A DNA stretch of 64,000 nucleotides from positions 62,001 to 126,000 of the forward strand of contig NZ_KB895420.1 of NCBI RefSeq assembly GCF_000374845.1, written 5' to 3'. The position numbers and the translations under genes were made by a program. This document shows positions 1-9,900 of this stretch, in pieces (positions within the stretch are counted from its first letter, which is position 1; each line of letters begins with the position of its first letter). The notes under the pieces were generated by a model. That model saw only the letters and a list, made by a program, of their open reading frames with translations. It had not been told where the DNA came from and ran no database searches. The stretch is from Paenibacillus terrigena DSM 21567. GTDB taxonomy: Bacteria > Bacillota > Bacilli > Paenibacillales > Paenibacillaceae.

Positions 1-1044
1 GAATGCAAAGACACGATTATGTCGTGGCTTAAGCGGGCAATGCAGCAAGCCGAGGGGAAAGAGCACCGGAAGCACCGAGTGGCTGTCCTGACTCGGACTC
101 GAAAAGAAGCCAGATTAGTGGCAGAATGGTGTGCTTCTGAGAAAATCCCATGTCATCTGGATATTGGGGGTACATTGTTTGAGAGTCCTTCAGCACGGGA
201 TTTGAATCGCCTGCTTCATGCGTTGTTGTTTACAAATGAGCCAGCGTATGCCTGTGAATATCTATTGACTCCATATAGTGTATACCAATTGGAACCTTCA
301 TTTCTATATGAAGCGGACGGGAATCCCGATACTATCCGCAATTTAATTGATCCCTATCTTTCAGATTTGAAAAGATATCAAAAAGAGACAAGAAGGCTTC
401 CGAATCTCTCTTTGCTTCGATTAATTATAAACGAAAGTGAAGTGGTTAACCGATATTACGAATTATTAATACAAAAAGGTACTGAACCGGAAGAGGCCAA
501 ACGCCAATCGGTGGCTTATGAACTTAATTTATCTAGAATCATGGATTTGATGGTGCAGAGTCAGCGCGGAGATCATACGTCACTGCCTTCCATACTAAAC
601 TGGCTTCAGATCCAGATTAAAAGCAATCGGGAAGAGGACGAGCCAAAGGATGATAATTTAGCTTACCACGCAGTGAATATTCTTACAGTTCATCGTGCTA
701 AGGGACTAGAATATCATACGGTTATCATTCCATTTACAGATAGATTCTTTCATACATCTGTTTTATTTAACAGCGGCATCATCTTTAATTCGGAGAAAAC
801 GCAGGCAGGCTGGAAGATTCGTATAAGGGCAGGGACGGAACAAGGTCAAGAAGATAGATGGTACAGCAATCAGAGCTTTAACAGTCTTCAGACCCGTGAA
901 GAAAATGCGATTAAAGCAGAAGAGCTGCGATTACTGTATGTTGCGATGACAAGAGCAGAGCAGCAGTTATGGATTATTAAATGCACATTCAAACCCGGCA
1001 AGGAATGCTGGGCAAAATATCTGCCAGTATATGAAAGTGAGTGA
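1..1044 (+). CDS. UvrD/AddA-like SF1 helicase, C-terminal part (module copy 1; 5' end outside window)
   Basis: The frame is open to the left edge, so this is only the C-terminal part of a larger gene. Visible SF1 helicase motifs are a motif IV-like segment (AVLTRTRKEARLV), motif V (ILTVHRAKGLEYHT) and motif VI (ELRLLYVAMTRAE). These align along their length with the last third of the NERD-UvrD helicase at 6957-10010, which has TTVHRSKGLEYHT and ETRLLYVTLTRAM. By analogy the missing N-terminus probably carries the Walker A, DEFQD box and perhaps a NERD nuclease domain; this is inference. The gene ends 9 bases before the AddB-like gene, so the two are probably co-transcribed. Likely role: ATP-driven 3'-5' DNA translocase of a RecBCD-like complex. 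Confidence 0.85.
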   Translation, partial: ECKDTIMSWLKRAMQQAEGKEHRKHRVAVLTRTRKEARLVAEWCASEKIPCHLDIGGTLFESPSARDLNRLLHALLFTNEPAYACEYLLTPYSVYQLEPSFLYEADGNPDTIRNLIDPYLSDLKRYQKETRRLPNLSLLRLIINESEVVNRYYELLIQKGTEPEEAKRQSVAYELNLSRIMDLMVQSQRGDHTSLPSILNWLQIQIKSNREEDEPKDDNLAYHAVNILTVHRAKGLEYHTVIIPFTDRFFHTSVLFNSGIIFNSEKTQAGWKIRIRAGTEQGQEDRWYSNQSFNSLQTREENAIKAEELRLLYVAMTRAEQQLWIIKCTFKPGKECWAKYLPVYESE

Positions 1045-1053
1045 GAGCTCGGC

Positions 1054-3696
1054 ATGGAACAAGTTACGGTTTTTTCATATACGCATCCCGATGATCCTGT
1101 TATTTCGGACATTTGTGATCGGGATCAGGTGCTCCATATCTGTGCTACAACAAGCTTGACTCAGGCGATGACTGCTCGGGACGGCGGTAAACGGAAAAAT
1201 ATTATCTCGGCAAAATGGTTTACTGATGCTGTCCTGGGGGATTGGATGGATTCGTATGTCAAACTAGAGCAGTATATTCATCTTTCGGAACTGCTTCGAA
1301 AGGGTTCTCCAGATAACCCTGATGATACACCGATGAAAAAATCCTTTCGAAAAAATAAGCAGGGAGTCCTTCTCGCCATACGGACACTTGCCGAGTTAGG
1401 GTTAAAACCACAAGATCTGGAGGCATATGCATTTACAGCTAATGAGAAAGAGCTGGCTGTTATCTGGGCGAAAATGTTAAAGCAGGATGAGGGAGCGAAT
1501 CATTTTAAGAAGTTAGGACAGGTCATGTTTGCCTATCGTCATCCAGCGGCCTTTAAGATGATGACGGCTGCCAGGCTAAAAGAAAAGTATGAGAAGGATC
1601 TGGAATTAGAATCATCATTAGCAGTAAGTGAAGAGAATCTGCACCTGGATGGAGAAGTTATACTCCATGGATTTTACTTCCTTACTCCGCTTCAGCAACA
1701 AATGTTTCAGTCACTTCGCCAAGCTGGAGTGAAAATTACGTTTCTTCAGTATTATCATCCTGATTTTCCGCATACGTTCCGGTTTCTCGAAGAAGTGCTT
1801 GGAACAGCGAATGATTGGGTTCCGGCTGAAGACTGGAAAGTTAGTCTGTTTACACAAGAAGCACCTGCCAGCCGTTATTTTGCTGGTTTATTTGAAAATA
1901 AAAAAGAATCTGCTCCGCCAGTGTGGACAGACCAGATCTCCATTCAGAGTTATCGAAACGTTCACCAATGGATCAACGATTTTGGAAACACCGAGATACA
2001 GACTTATCATCTGACGCCAAACTATAACGATTTGGAAGCCCGGCTGAAAGAGTTCTTCCCTGAGAGATTTCAAGAAGAACGCAATTTCTTGTCCTATCCT
2101 GTAGGGCAGTATCTGCTTCATCTGCACAAGATGTGGGACCAGGAAAGAAAACAGCAGCTTGTTAGTATCGAGATGTTAACGGAATGTTTTGTTTCTCCCT
2201 GGCTCTCTGTAGTCAACCCTCGTACAGGGAAGAAACAGCCTGCTTCTGATTATGTTCATATTCTTTATACACTTAAAGACTTCTTCCCAAGAAAGATGTC
2301 TTTGGAAGCATGGAGAACAGGTATTGCGAAATTGATCGATCAGATTGAAAACGGCGAATTTTTGGTCAGAGGGATTGAAGCTTCACCAGAACATTACCGG
2401 TTCGTTGATGAAATTCGAAATCCAATCAAAAAAATTGCTCCTTATGCGGTTCCACCTGAAGACTTGGCGGGTATATTGACAATTCTTGATAACATTTCTG
2501 CTCATGTTCAGCTTTTTTTCAAAGACATGAACAAGGGACTTACGCTGTTTGATTACTTCCAATTGATTCTTAAATTTATCTACAAACAACAGTCCGAAGT
2601 TAAATTCTTAGAGCACGAAGAGAAGCTGGTTGATAAAATATGGGAGTTTGCTGATGCCAGCCAGAGTCATCCTAAAGATAAGAAATATCAGATTGAAGAT
2701 ATTTCTGAAGCACTTCATGCGCTGCTGGCTGCTCATTTGGAAGAAGAGGGTGCTCTGCCGCTAGCAAAAACAAGCGAGCTTCATGATCTGGCTGAGATTG
2801 ACGGGATCATCTTTCATGAGGGAGCTGCACATGTTACGGGCCTCGACGAGTTTTCATTCCCGAATGCAGCATCGACATTGACCTGGCCGCTGACTAAACA
2901 GACTATAGAGAAATTAAGTGAGCGGGTTCCCGCCATGAAGGCTGCAGTATTGAGAGAAAATCATAAGGATGCCATCCCGCGGTATTTATTTAATATTCTG
3001 CTGTCTAGAAGGCAGCAGGTTACGTTATCCTGGTTCATGGACTGGAAGGAACAGCATGCTTTAGAACCATCTATTTATCTTAAATTACTGATAGATCAAA
3101 TGCCGCAGGTAAATGATCATAGACTGCTTCCTTCAATGCCTGCTTCAAAGGCGCAAACTTTGACAGGAAAAACGAAGGATTTCAATAGGGTGTTTGAGCA
3201 TTACTCGGATTACGCATTATCCGAAATTCACATGTGCCCCCGGAGGTTTTTTAGCAGTTATTTGTTACGCCCTTACAGCGTATATCACTCAGAGTTTCAC
3301 TACAGTTTTCTTTATCAGAATTTGTATGCTGTTTTGGCTCATTTTACGGATATGCCTGGAGTGGTACTTCATGATGTATTTCCACACTGGACAAGCTTTA
3401 AGCATTTATCAAAAGGGATGATGGCCAACCGGCACGCTTTATCTCCCCGTGCTTTCAAAAGTTACGTTTATGCTGGACTAGAGTATCATTGTTTAACCGG
3501 TATGAAGTATCTCGCCAATCCGGCTGGCAGTTCAGCAGGCTGGAAAAAAGCATGGAGTAACAGCGGATATAAATTAACCCAAACGGCTTCTGATTTCACT
3601 TTGACTCGGCCGAGTTCAAACTGCAAGTATTGTCCTCATCTGAATGTTTGTCCAGATGGACGGCATGCAGTTGATGATGAGCAGTATGCAAACTAA
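1054..3696 (+). CDS. AddB/RecC-like protein with four-cysteine Fe-S motif (module copy 1)
   Basis: 880 aa. The C-terminus has an AddB-type iron-sulfur pattern: Cys728 (MCPRRFF), then Cys857-x2-Cys860-x5-Cys866 (CKYCPHLNVC). Mid-protein stretches such as ILHGFYFLTPLQQQMFQ and VTGLDEFSFPNA resemble AddB/RecC helicase-like folds and recur in the paralogue at 10007-12607. I see no Walker A near the N-terminus (HICATTSLTQAM stands where a P-loop would be). I also see no D...ExK or DYK pair between the first cysteine and the last three, which is where the RecB-family nuclease core should be. It therefore looks like a structural or DNA-scanning subunit rather than an active nuclease. It lies between two helicase genes and 15 bases before the next one, which has an AAGGAGG site. 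Confidence 0.75.
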   Translation: MEQVTVFSYTHPDDPVISDICDRDQVLHICATTSLTQAMTARDGGKRKNIISAKWFTDAVLGDWMDSYVKLEQYIHLSELLRKGSPDNPDDTPMKKSFRKNKQGVLLAIRTLAELGLKPQDLEAYAFTANEKELAVIWAKMLKQDEGANHFKKLGQVMFAYRHPAAFKMMTAARLKEKYEKDLELESSLAVSEENLHLDGEVILHGFYFLTPLQQQMFQSLRQAGVKITFLQYYHPDFPHTFRFLEEVLGTANDWVPAEDWKVSLFTQEAPASRYFAGLFENKKESAPPVWTDQISIQSYRNVHQWINDFGNTEIQTYHLTPNYNDLEARLKEFFPERFQEERNFLSYPVGQYLLHLHKMWDQERKQQLVSIEMLTECFVSPWLSVVNPRTGKKQPASDYVHILYTLKDFFPRKMSLEAWRTGIAKLIDQIENGEFLVRGIEASPEHYRFVDEIRNPIKKIAPYAVPPEDLAGILTILDNISAHVQLFFKDMNKGLTLFDYFQLILKFIYKQQSEVKFLEHEEKLVDKIWEFADASQSHPKDKKYQIEDISEALHALLAAHLEEEGALPLAKTSELHDLAEIDGIIFHEGAAHVTGLDEFSFPNAASTLTWPLTKQTIEKLSERVPAMKAAVLRENHKDAIPRYLFNILLSRRQQVTLSWFMDWKEQHALEPSIYLKLLIDQMPQVNDHRLLPSMPASKAQTLTGKTKDFNRVFEHYSDYALSEIHMCPRRFFSSYLLRPYSVYHSEFHYSFLYQNLYAVLAHFTDMPGVVLHDVFPHWTSFKHLSKGMMANRHALSPRAFKSYVYAGLEYHCLTGMKYLANPAGSSAGWKKAWSNSGYKLTQTASDFTLTRPSSNCKYCPHLNVCPDGRHAVDDEQYAN

Positions 3697-3711
3697 GGAG
3701 GATCAAGACCG

Positions 3712-5376
3712 ATGACGACGAACGAAGGGAATCTGAGAAAGAACGCTTTGGTCTGGGATTCCTTTTTGAAATGGTCAGCTTCTTCAAAGAGCATTGTCCA
3801 AGCAACAATAAGTTACGAAGCGGACAAAATCCTTCATAATGTCACACTAACCCAAAAACAGGTTGAAATTGTCCTTAGTAAGAGTAAGCATATGTTAATT
3901 CGCGGAGCGGCAGGAAGCGGCAAGAGTCTGGCTCTTCTTTCTAGAATGGTTGGGAGGATGATAGAAGAAGACAAAGGGCGTTATCTGTATGTATCCTATA
4001 ACAACAAATTAGTTCAGGATATGAGTCATCGTTCCAAGCGGTCTCCTTATTATAAGGAAATGGATGCAAAGCATGAGAAATATGACAATATTCATTTTTT
4101 CACTTTCCATGATCTTGTGAAAAGGGTTTTAAATGACGCTGGCATTACGATACCCAGATTTGAGACTACGCCTCAAGAACTTAGAAGACGAAATGACATG
4201 ATGATCCGTCAAATGCACAGAGTACTGCAATGCTTAGATTCAGAGGAGTTTAGGGATCTCCCCCCCATCCATAAAATAAAGAAGGAGCAGAATGTTGATT
4301 TTCTGCGTGATGAGTTTTTATGGATGAAGGCTAATAACTACATTACTGAAGAACGATACACAGACCGTAATCTGGAACGTACAGGGCGGGGAAATCTTCC
4401 GAGTATTTCAAGAGAGCAAAGAAGAACGATCTTTCGGCTTTTCGAAAAGTATAGGGAAGATCAAGTTCATGCATTTCATAACCGGCTGGACGCTGAAGAT
4501 TACGCCTTAAAGCTTATTGAACTGATTGATCAAATTCCGTCTTCATTAAAATATGATCATGTCTTTATTGATGAGGCTCAGGATTTACAACCAATGCAGC
4601 TCTTTGCATTAACCCTGCTCACGAGAAAGAGCCTTACCATTTGTGGTGATGATAAACAACGAATCTATAAGAGCAGCCCATATTCTTATCGCAAATTAGG
4701 GATTGAGATTGACAGGGGAAATAACTATATGCTAGAGGGTATATTCCGTTCTACACGACAGATTATGGCCTTAGCCAATGCACTTCAGTTTACCCGTGAA
4801 GATGATGATAAGCAGGAACAGGAAATTTACAACAAAGAAGGAAGTAAACCAAGAATCGTTCATTTTAAGAACTATAAAGATGAAATTGATTATTTGGTTG
4901 AGGAAATTTTGTGTCTAAAAAAGAAAAATCCTGAGGAATCCGTCGCGGTGGTGCACCGCATAAAGGATGAGATACAAGAAAAAGACTTGAAGACCAGACT
5001 GGGCCGGCATTTCTCCATAAAGAAAACAGATGATCCTAGTGCAGTCGGCTCTGGGAGTCATGTATATGTGACGGATGCTCACCCGATAAAAGGTCTTGAG
5101 TTTGATCATGTATTCATCATTAATTTTGACCGTAAAAACTATCCTTTACAGGATGAGTTTAAGGCATTAGAAAAATACAATGCGGATGACGTCACAACAA
5201 AGATGTATCTCGATGACAAGCGGCAGATCATGGACAGGGAGAAGAGAGTCTTATACGTTGTGCTAACGAGAGCTAAAAAAACACTGACCCTCATGTATTA
5301 TGGTAACTTTTTTCAAGATGTTTCTCCATTCAAGTCTGATTTTTATCCAAATGACTTCTTACATGAATCACGTTAA
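3712..5376 (+). CDS. Compact UvrD-like SF1 helicase (module copy 1, third gene)
   Basis: 554 aa, start supported by AAGGAGG 10 bases upstream of ATG. SF1 motifs in order: Walker A IRGAAGSGKS (G65-S72), Walker B FIDEAQD (D287-D291), motif III CGDDKQRIY, motif IV GIFRSTRQIM, motif V DAHPIKGLEFDHV and motif VI KRVLYVVLTRAKK. It is shorter than UvrD/PcrA (about 720 aa), suggesting reduced 1B/2B insertions. The paralogue is at 12805-14217, but this copy has about 40 extra N-terminal residues (VWDSFLKWSASSKS region) that copy 2 lacks; there a separate 64-aa ORF precedes the helicase. By position it may act like RecD, as the second motor of the complex; this is inference. It ends the first module. 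Confidence 0.85.
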   Translation: MTTNEGNLRKNALVWDSFLKWSASSKSIVQATISYEADKILHNVTLTQKQVEIVLSKSKHMLIRGAAGSGKSLALLSRMVGRMIEEDKGRYLYVSYNNKLVQDMSHRSKRSPYYKEMDAKHEKYDNIHFFTFHDLVKRVLNDAGITIPRFETTPQELRRRNDMMIRQMHRVLQCLDSEEFRDLPPIHKIKKEQNVDFLRDEFLWMKANNYITEERYTDRNLERTGRGNLPSISREQRRTIFRLFEKYREDQVHAFHNRLDAEDYALKLIELIDQIPSSLKYDHVFIDEAQDLQPMQLFALTLLTRKSLTICGDDKQRIYKSSPYSYRKLGIEIDRGNNYMLEGIFRSTRQIMALANALQFTREDDDKQEQEIYNKEGSKPRIVHFKNYKDEIDYLVEEILCLKKKNPEESVAVVHRIKDEIQEKDLKTRLGRHFSIKKTDDPSAVGSGSHVYVTDAHPIKGLEFDHVFIINFDRKNYPLQDEFKALEKYNADDVTTKMYLDDKRQIMDREKRVLYVVLTRAKKTLTLMYYGNFFQDVSPFKSDFYPNDFLHESR

Positions 5377-5783
5377 AGGGCAAGAGGGTATATCAGATCA
5401 TCCAAGTGTACCTATTATACGAAGCTAAGACTCGAGCAGATTTAATGTGACTAACTTTACTATGGGAGCTAACATAAATATGCGATTACTATATTCAAAT
5501 ATCTTACCGCTTCGACTCGTAAAGAAGCAAACCAAAGGGAAGACTGAAAATGGGTTTGTTGAGTGTATGGTTAGCAGTGGCACTATAGCCGGCAAGTAAA
5601 CATAAGTTTATTTTCGAGCTAAAAGCAAGATCGGCAAATTTAGCAGTGCTCGATCTTGCGGACGCAGTGTGTACTTCTAAAAAACCACATTCAAAAAAAT
5701 GCTCTTTATCACACTACTGTTTTGAGTTATCTCTCGAGGCAGTGATTCTCTCTAATTTTAACGTTACTGATTGACCGAGAGAC
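5377..5783. other. Intergenic region between helicase module 1 and HNH gene
   Basis: This gap of about 400 bases holds the vestigial restriction-gene start described separately (5463-5599). It also has a perfect inverted repeat, GCAAGATCG at 5625-5633 and CGATCTTGC at 5651-5659, with a 17-base loop. No T-run follows, so it is a weak terminator candidate at best. No other coding signal was seen. The region separates a plus-strand module from the minus-strand HNH gene. Confidence 0.5.
5463..5599 (+). pseudogene. Vestigial 5' end of an NgoFVII-type restriction endonuclease gene
   Basis: An ATG at 5480 opens a 39-codon frame whose first 13 residues are MRLLYSNILPLRL. The intact PLD-type restriction enzyme at 18090-19226 (minus strand) begins MRLLYSDILPLRL. 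The DNA just upstream also matches: GGGAGCTAACATAAAT here against GGAGGTAACATAAAC there. After about 40 bases the frame diverges, although GFVECMVSSGTIAG still faintly follows AFIEYFNEAV...LDIAVG, and a TAA at 5597 stops it. The remaining roughly 340 codons of the family are missing. I read it as the stump of a second, related restriction gene left after deletion. Confidence 0.6.
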
Positions 5784-6743
5784 TCATTGTTTAACTTTAA
5801 AACAATTTTCTCTATGCCAGCTTAAGTATTTTTTATGAGCTTCGTCTAAATAAATACACAAATATTCGGTTAATCCCAACGTGTTTTTGGTTTTTGGAGT
5901 CAGAAGATTAGAAATAATGACCTTCCCATCATCAGTGAAGGTTATAAGGCCTTGATCGAATAATTTATCATGATTTGGACATAATAACAGACCATTAAAT
6001 TTATCAAGTCTTTCAAAGTTGGAGCTACACTTCCACGGTTTAATGTGGCTAGCAATTAACAATGATGGTTCATCCATTCCACAGATAGCACATTCTGCGG
6101 AGTCTTCTAACAATTTCTTTTTAAAGACTGCCTGCCCCCGTCTTTGAACTACTTCAGACACAAAACTCGTATTAAGTTCCTCGTTTTTTATCAATCTTTT
6201 CAATTGTTCTAATGGGTGCAAAGAATTATCTTTAAATGAATAGGGTTCAACTATGAAAACCCCATCATCCCGCTCTGATGTAATAATACCAAGGCCGAGT
6301 ATACGATTATGGCCTTTTTTTATTTTGTGTAGTATACCAATGGGAATATTATGATTGAGGTTATAGCGTGCAGCTACTATATCACTTTTTTTGCTAGGAT
6401 CGTTTTCTTTGTCAGGCGGAGCCATTTCAATATGTAAAAACTCGGTTTCGCTTTCATCGCTCCAAATTATTTGTTTACCATAGTTTTTGTTAGATTCTGT
6501 GGCTTGATAGGATAAGATATATGGCTTACCAGCTGGTTTATAAAATCCTCTTACCAAGTTGTGAAGAATATGAGCTTCAGGAACATGTTGATCTTGTGGT
6601 AGCCGTTCTTCAGAATTAACACCTTTTATACCTGCTTTACCTACTATTAGATCCCCCTTGAGAAACTCAAATTTTTTTAATATGCCCTCATGAGTCACTT
6701 CCAATATATCCACCATCCACATAATCTTTATAAAAAATTCCAT
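5784..6743 (-). CDS. HNH endonuclease with unassigned N-terminal domain (McrA-like architecture)
   Basis: About 319 aa from the ATG at 6743; a TTG five codons upstream and two ATGs within the next 12 codons are alternatives, and no start has a good ribosome binding site. The C-terminal third is an HNH fold: CAICG, SHIKPW, then LLLCPNHDKLFDQGLI, the pattern of restriction-associated HNH_2 families. The first ~190 residues have no motif I can name. In architecture it resembles modification-dependent HNH enzymes in which an N-terminal reader domain precedes HNH, so a DNA-recognition role for the N-terminus is plausible but unproven. It is transcribed against both helicase modules and is visibly AT-rich, which fits horizontal acquisition. 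Confidence 0.75.
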   Translation of the reverse strand: MEFFIKIMWMVDILEVTHEGILKKFEFLKGDLIVGKAGIKGVNSEERLPQDQHVPEAHILHNLVRGFYKPAGKPYILSYQATESNKNYGKQIIWSDESETEFLHIEMAPPDKENDPSKKSDIVAARYNLNHNIPIGILHKIKKGHNRILGLGIITSERDDGVFIVEPYSFKDNSLHPLEQLKRLIKNEELNTSFVSEVVQRRGQAVFKKKLLEDSAECAICGMDEPSLLIASHIKPWKCSSNFERLDKFNGLLLCPNHDKLFDQGLITFTDDGKVIISNLLTPKTKNTLGLTEYLCIYLDEAHKKYLSWHRENCFKVKQ

Positions 6744-6956
6744 GCTAAAAGGGATCAAAGCTAAGAATAAATCGTATTATGACGATATATATAGTACTAT
6801 AGTCATGTGCGATTGTATACAAGATATGTATATTAAATTGAGGAAATACTTTACTATCCAGTTCAATATAAGTGCCATCCTCCACTTTGATAATATATAT
6901 ATTTTTTTACAGGACTTTTTTACTATATGTTATCCCTAAATGAAAGAGGCCTATTT

Positions 6957-9900
6957 ATGTTTATACCGACTACGCTGAAGGATATACCCGGTTTAGATGC
7001 AGAGCTTTCTGTGTGGAATGCAATTACTCATGCTTTTGATGAGCAAACGACCTTGGCTATTCATCAGTTTCCAATGTTCTATTCAAGTGGAGCTGGGCGG
7101 CGAGAGATTGATATTTTAATTATCAATGAGATCTTAGGCGTTTGTGTTATAGAAGTAAAAGGACTCAAGATTGACCAAATTACATCGATTCAGGGACATC
7201 AATGGTCGTATACCAATTTCTATGAGGCACAAGGCAACCCATATAAACAAGCAGAAAATCAGTTGCATATGTTATGTAATCATTTAGAGAAGAATCCACT
7301 TCTCTATCGCCGTTTAAGTAAGCGTGTATTTGTTGCCCTTCCTTATATATCCGAAAAGCAGTGGCAGGAACGCGGATTCCATAAGCAAATCAATGTGCCT
7401 CTTCCTCTATTTAAAGAGGATTTAACAGATTTGAACCAATTAGTAAGGAAACTCCAAAATTTTGCTTTGTCAGAGGCTAAAGGGAAACTAACAAATCTTG
7501 AACTTATGACGATTTCGGAAGAACTCGGTATTCAAACAACGAATGAACAACAAGATGTACTGAAGTCACGTTTGCCTTTCTCTCATCTATATATTGTGCA
7601 GACGAGTCAGGATTTTGAACGTTACAAGAATGATATTTCAGATGCCTTAAGTAACGGCATAAAAGTATATTTGTTGACCTACGCTAAATTAGAGTTGTCT
7701 GATATAACTGACTATGAAAAGCATAATAAAGAGTTTCAGTTAAATGTGTATAAGGCGAAGAGCTCAACTAAGAAACCTATTGCTTCAAATTGCTTTGTTG
7801 ATGGTGAGCATGTTACAGATGGCCTTCTTAAACAAATAGCTGAACATTTTTCCAAGTTCAATAGCGGGCAATACAAAGCGATACATAGGCCAATTGATGC
7901 AAATCAAATCATTACAGCTGGAGCGGGTACAGGAAAAACACATGTAATGATTGATCGTATCTTATTTCTGTTGCTGAATGGTGGTATTCCGCTAAAGCTC
8001 GTTACGATGATTACCTTTACAAATGCATCTACAAATGAAATGAAAAAGCGATTAGAGAATAAATTTATTACACTGTACAACCTGACCGGGCAAACGCGTT
8101 TTTTACAGTTCGCCGAGGATGTAAAGGATATGCAAATTAGTACCATACACTCATTTGCGCGTTCAATTTTAAAGCAGCTCGCTCATGAGATTGGCTATGG
8201 ACAAAACGTTCAACTCCGAAGCTATAAATTTGAGAAGAAAAGAATTATCCATGAATTGTTGGATGAGTATTTTTCATCACGACTTGTTGAGGAGTTTTTA
8301 AAAATAGAAGTAATGGATTATGTGTTTATTGATCTTGTATACGATATGTGGGAAGAGATGGAGAAGAAGGGCTTGACAGCCGACGAAGTAAGAAAGATCG
8401 ATTGGGGCGATGCTTCAACCGAAGAGTCCGCGGTTATCCAAGAACTTCTCATATATATTTTCAGCCAATGTGAGACGCGCTTAGATGACTTAAAACGAGC
8501 AGATAATACAATTACGATGGGAGATTTAATCCGAAAGCTTAAGCTGTTTACAAACAGTGGGGATAAAATGAAACAGCTTTCTAAGGATCATTTTATATTC
8601 GTTGATGAGTTTCAGGATAGCGATTCTGTGCAAATTGAACTATTAGCCAGTTTACAAACCTATTTGCAGTATCGTTTGTTTGTAGTAGGGGACGTTAAGC
8701 AGGCTATCTATCGTTTCCGCGGCGCTGATTATAAGTCATTCCAAGAACTGCAGAATGCAACTAAGGGCGTTATATACGATAAGACTGAATTACAGCTTAA
8801 CTATAGAAGTTCAGCTTCGATTTTAGATAAAATGCATCACTTATTTGAACGTTGGCACAGGGAAGGTTGGCTCAACTACGAAAAAACAGATCGTTTACAA
8901 AGTAATGAAGAGACACAGTTTCCGAATAATGATTGGCATGTGTCAAAAGATTATAAGGATGATTTTGAAAAAGCTTTAGCGACGCTGCCGGATAAAAAGG
9001 ATAAAATCGCTTTTATCGTCCGAACTAATCGTCAAGCCAAGAAAATTAAAGAATACTGTGTGTCCAAAAACATTCCGACATCTGAAAATTTAGATGGTAC
9101 ATTCTTTACTAGTCCGCCTGTACTCCATTTAAAGGCTTTGATTGATGGACTATTGTATTCGCATGAGCCGAAGTTTTTATTAAACGCTCTGCAAACGCCC
9201 TATTTTGGATATGCTGTGCCGCATCACGTGGTTATACCTTTTGGCGGCCATAAGGAGCGTATTACATCATTTATTCATGATCGTACCGAGAATGAGTTTA
9301 AACAGTATGTGCTGCTATTACGTACGCTGTCGCCAATGACGGTCATTCAAAAAATTATTTATGACAAAAAGCTGCTTGCGCGTTTACCTCAGTATTTAGA
9401 GCAGCAGCTGCTTCATGCAAACAAAGAAACTGCTCCTTCAAAGGAAGAGATTGAGCTTGCAGTACTGAGGTATACAAAAAATTTGCAGCATCTAATGGTA
9501 TTAATAGAGAGGAATTTTTCATCCCAACATGTGACAATTCAAATCTTGCGTGATTGGCTGGGGCTTCAAATTAAAACGAACCGCACTGAAAATGAGCCGC
9601 TGCTGGAACAGGACAAAGCCCAGGTAGAAATAACAACAGTCCACCGTTCAAAGGGACTTGAATATCATACTGTGTTTTTGCCCATTACCGATACCCCGTT
9701 TAATGCGGTTGAGCAACAGTACTTCTTGGAGGAAGCTTCTGAACAAACTGAAAAAAGAGCGCAGCGAAGATTTGGCTGGAAGATTACATGGGATAAAAAG
9801 CAACCTGATAAACCACATATCAATAGTCATTTCGAGGATTTAAAGGAGTACGAAGACAAAGAGCAACTTAAGGAAGAAACGCGATTACTATATGTTACAC

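Noticed and set aside
5480-5599. 39-aa ORF as an independent small gene
   Set aside because: Its leader and first residues copy the NgoFVII-type gene and then decay, so a truncated gene is the simpler reading.
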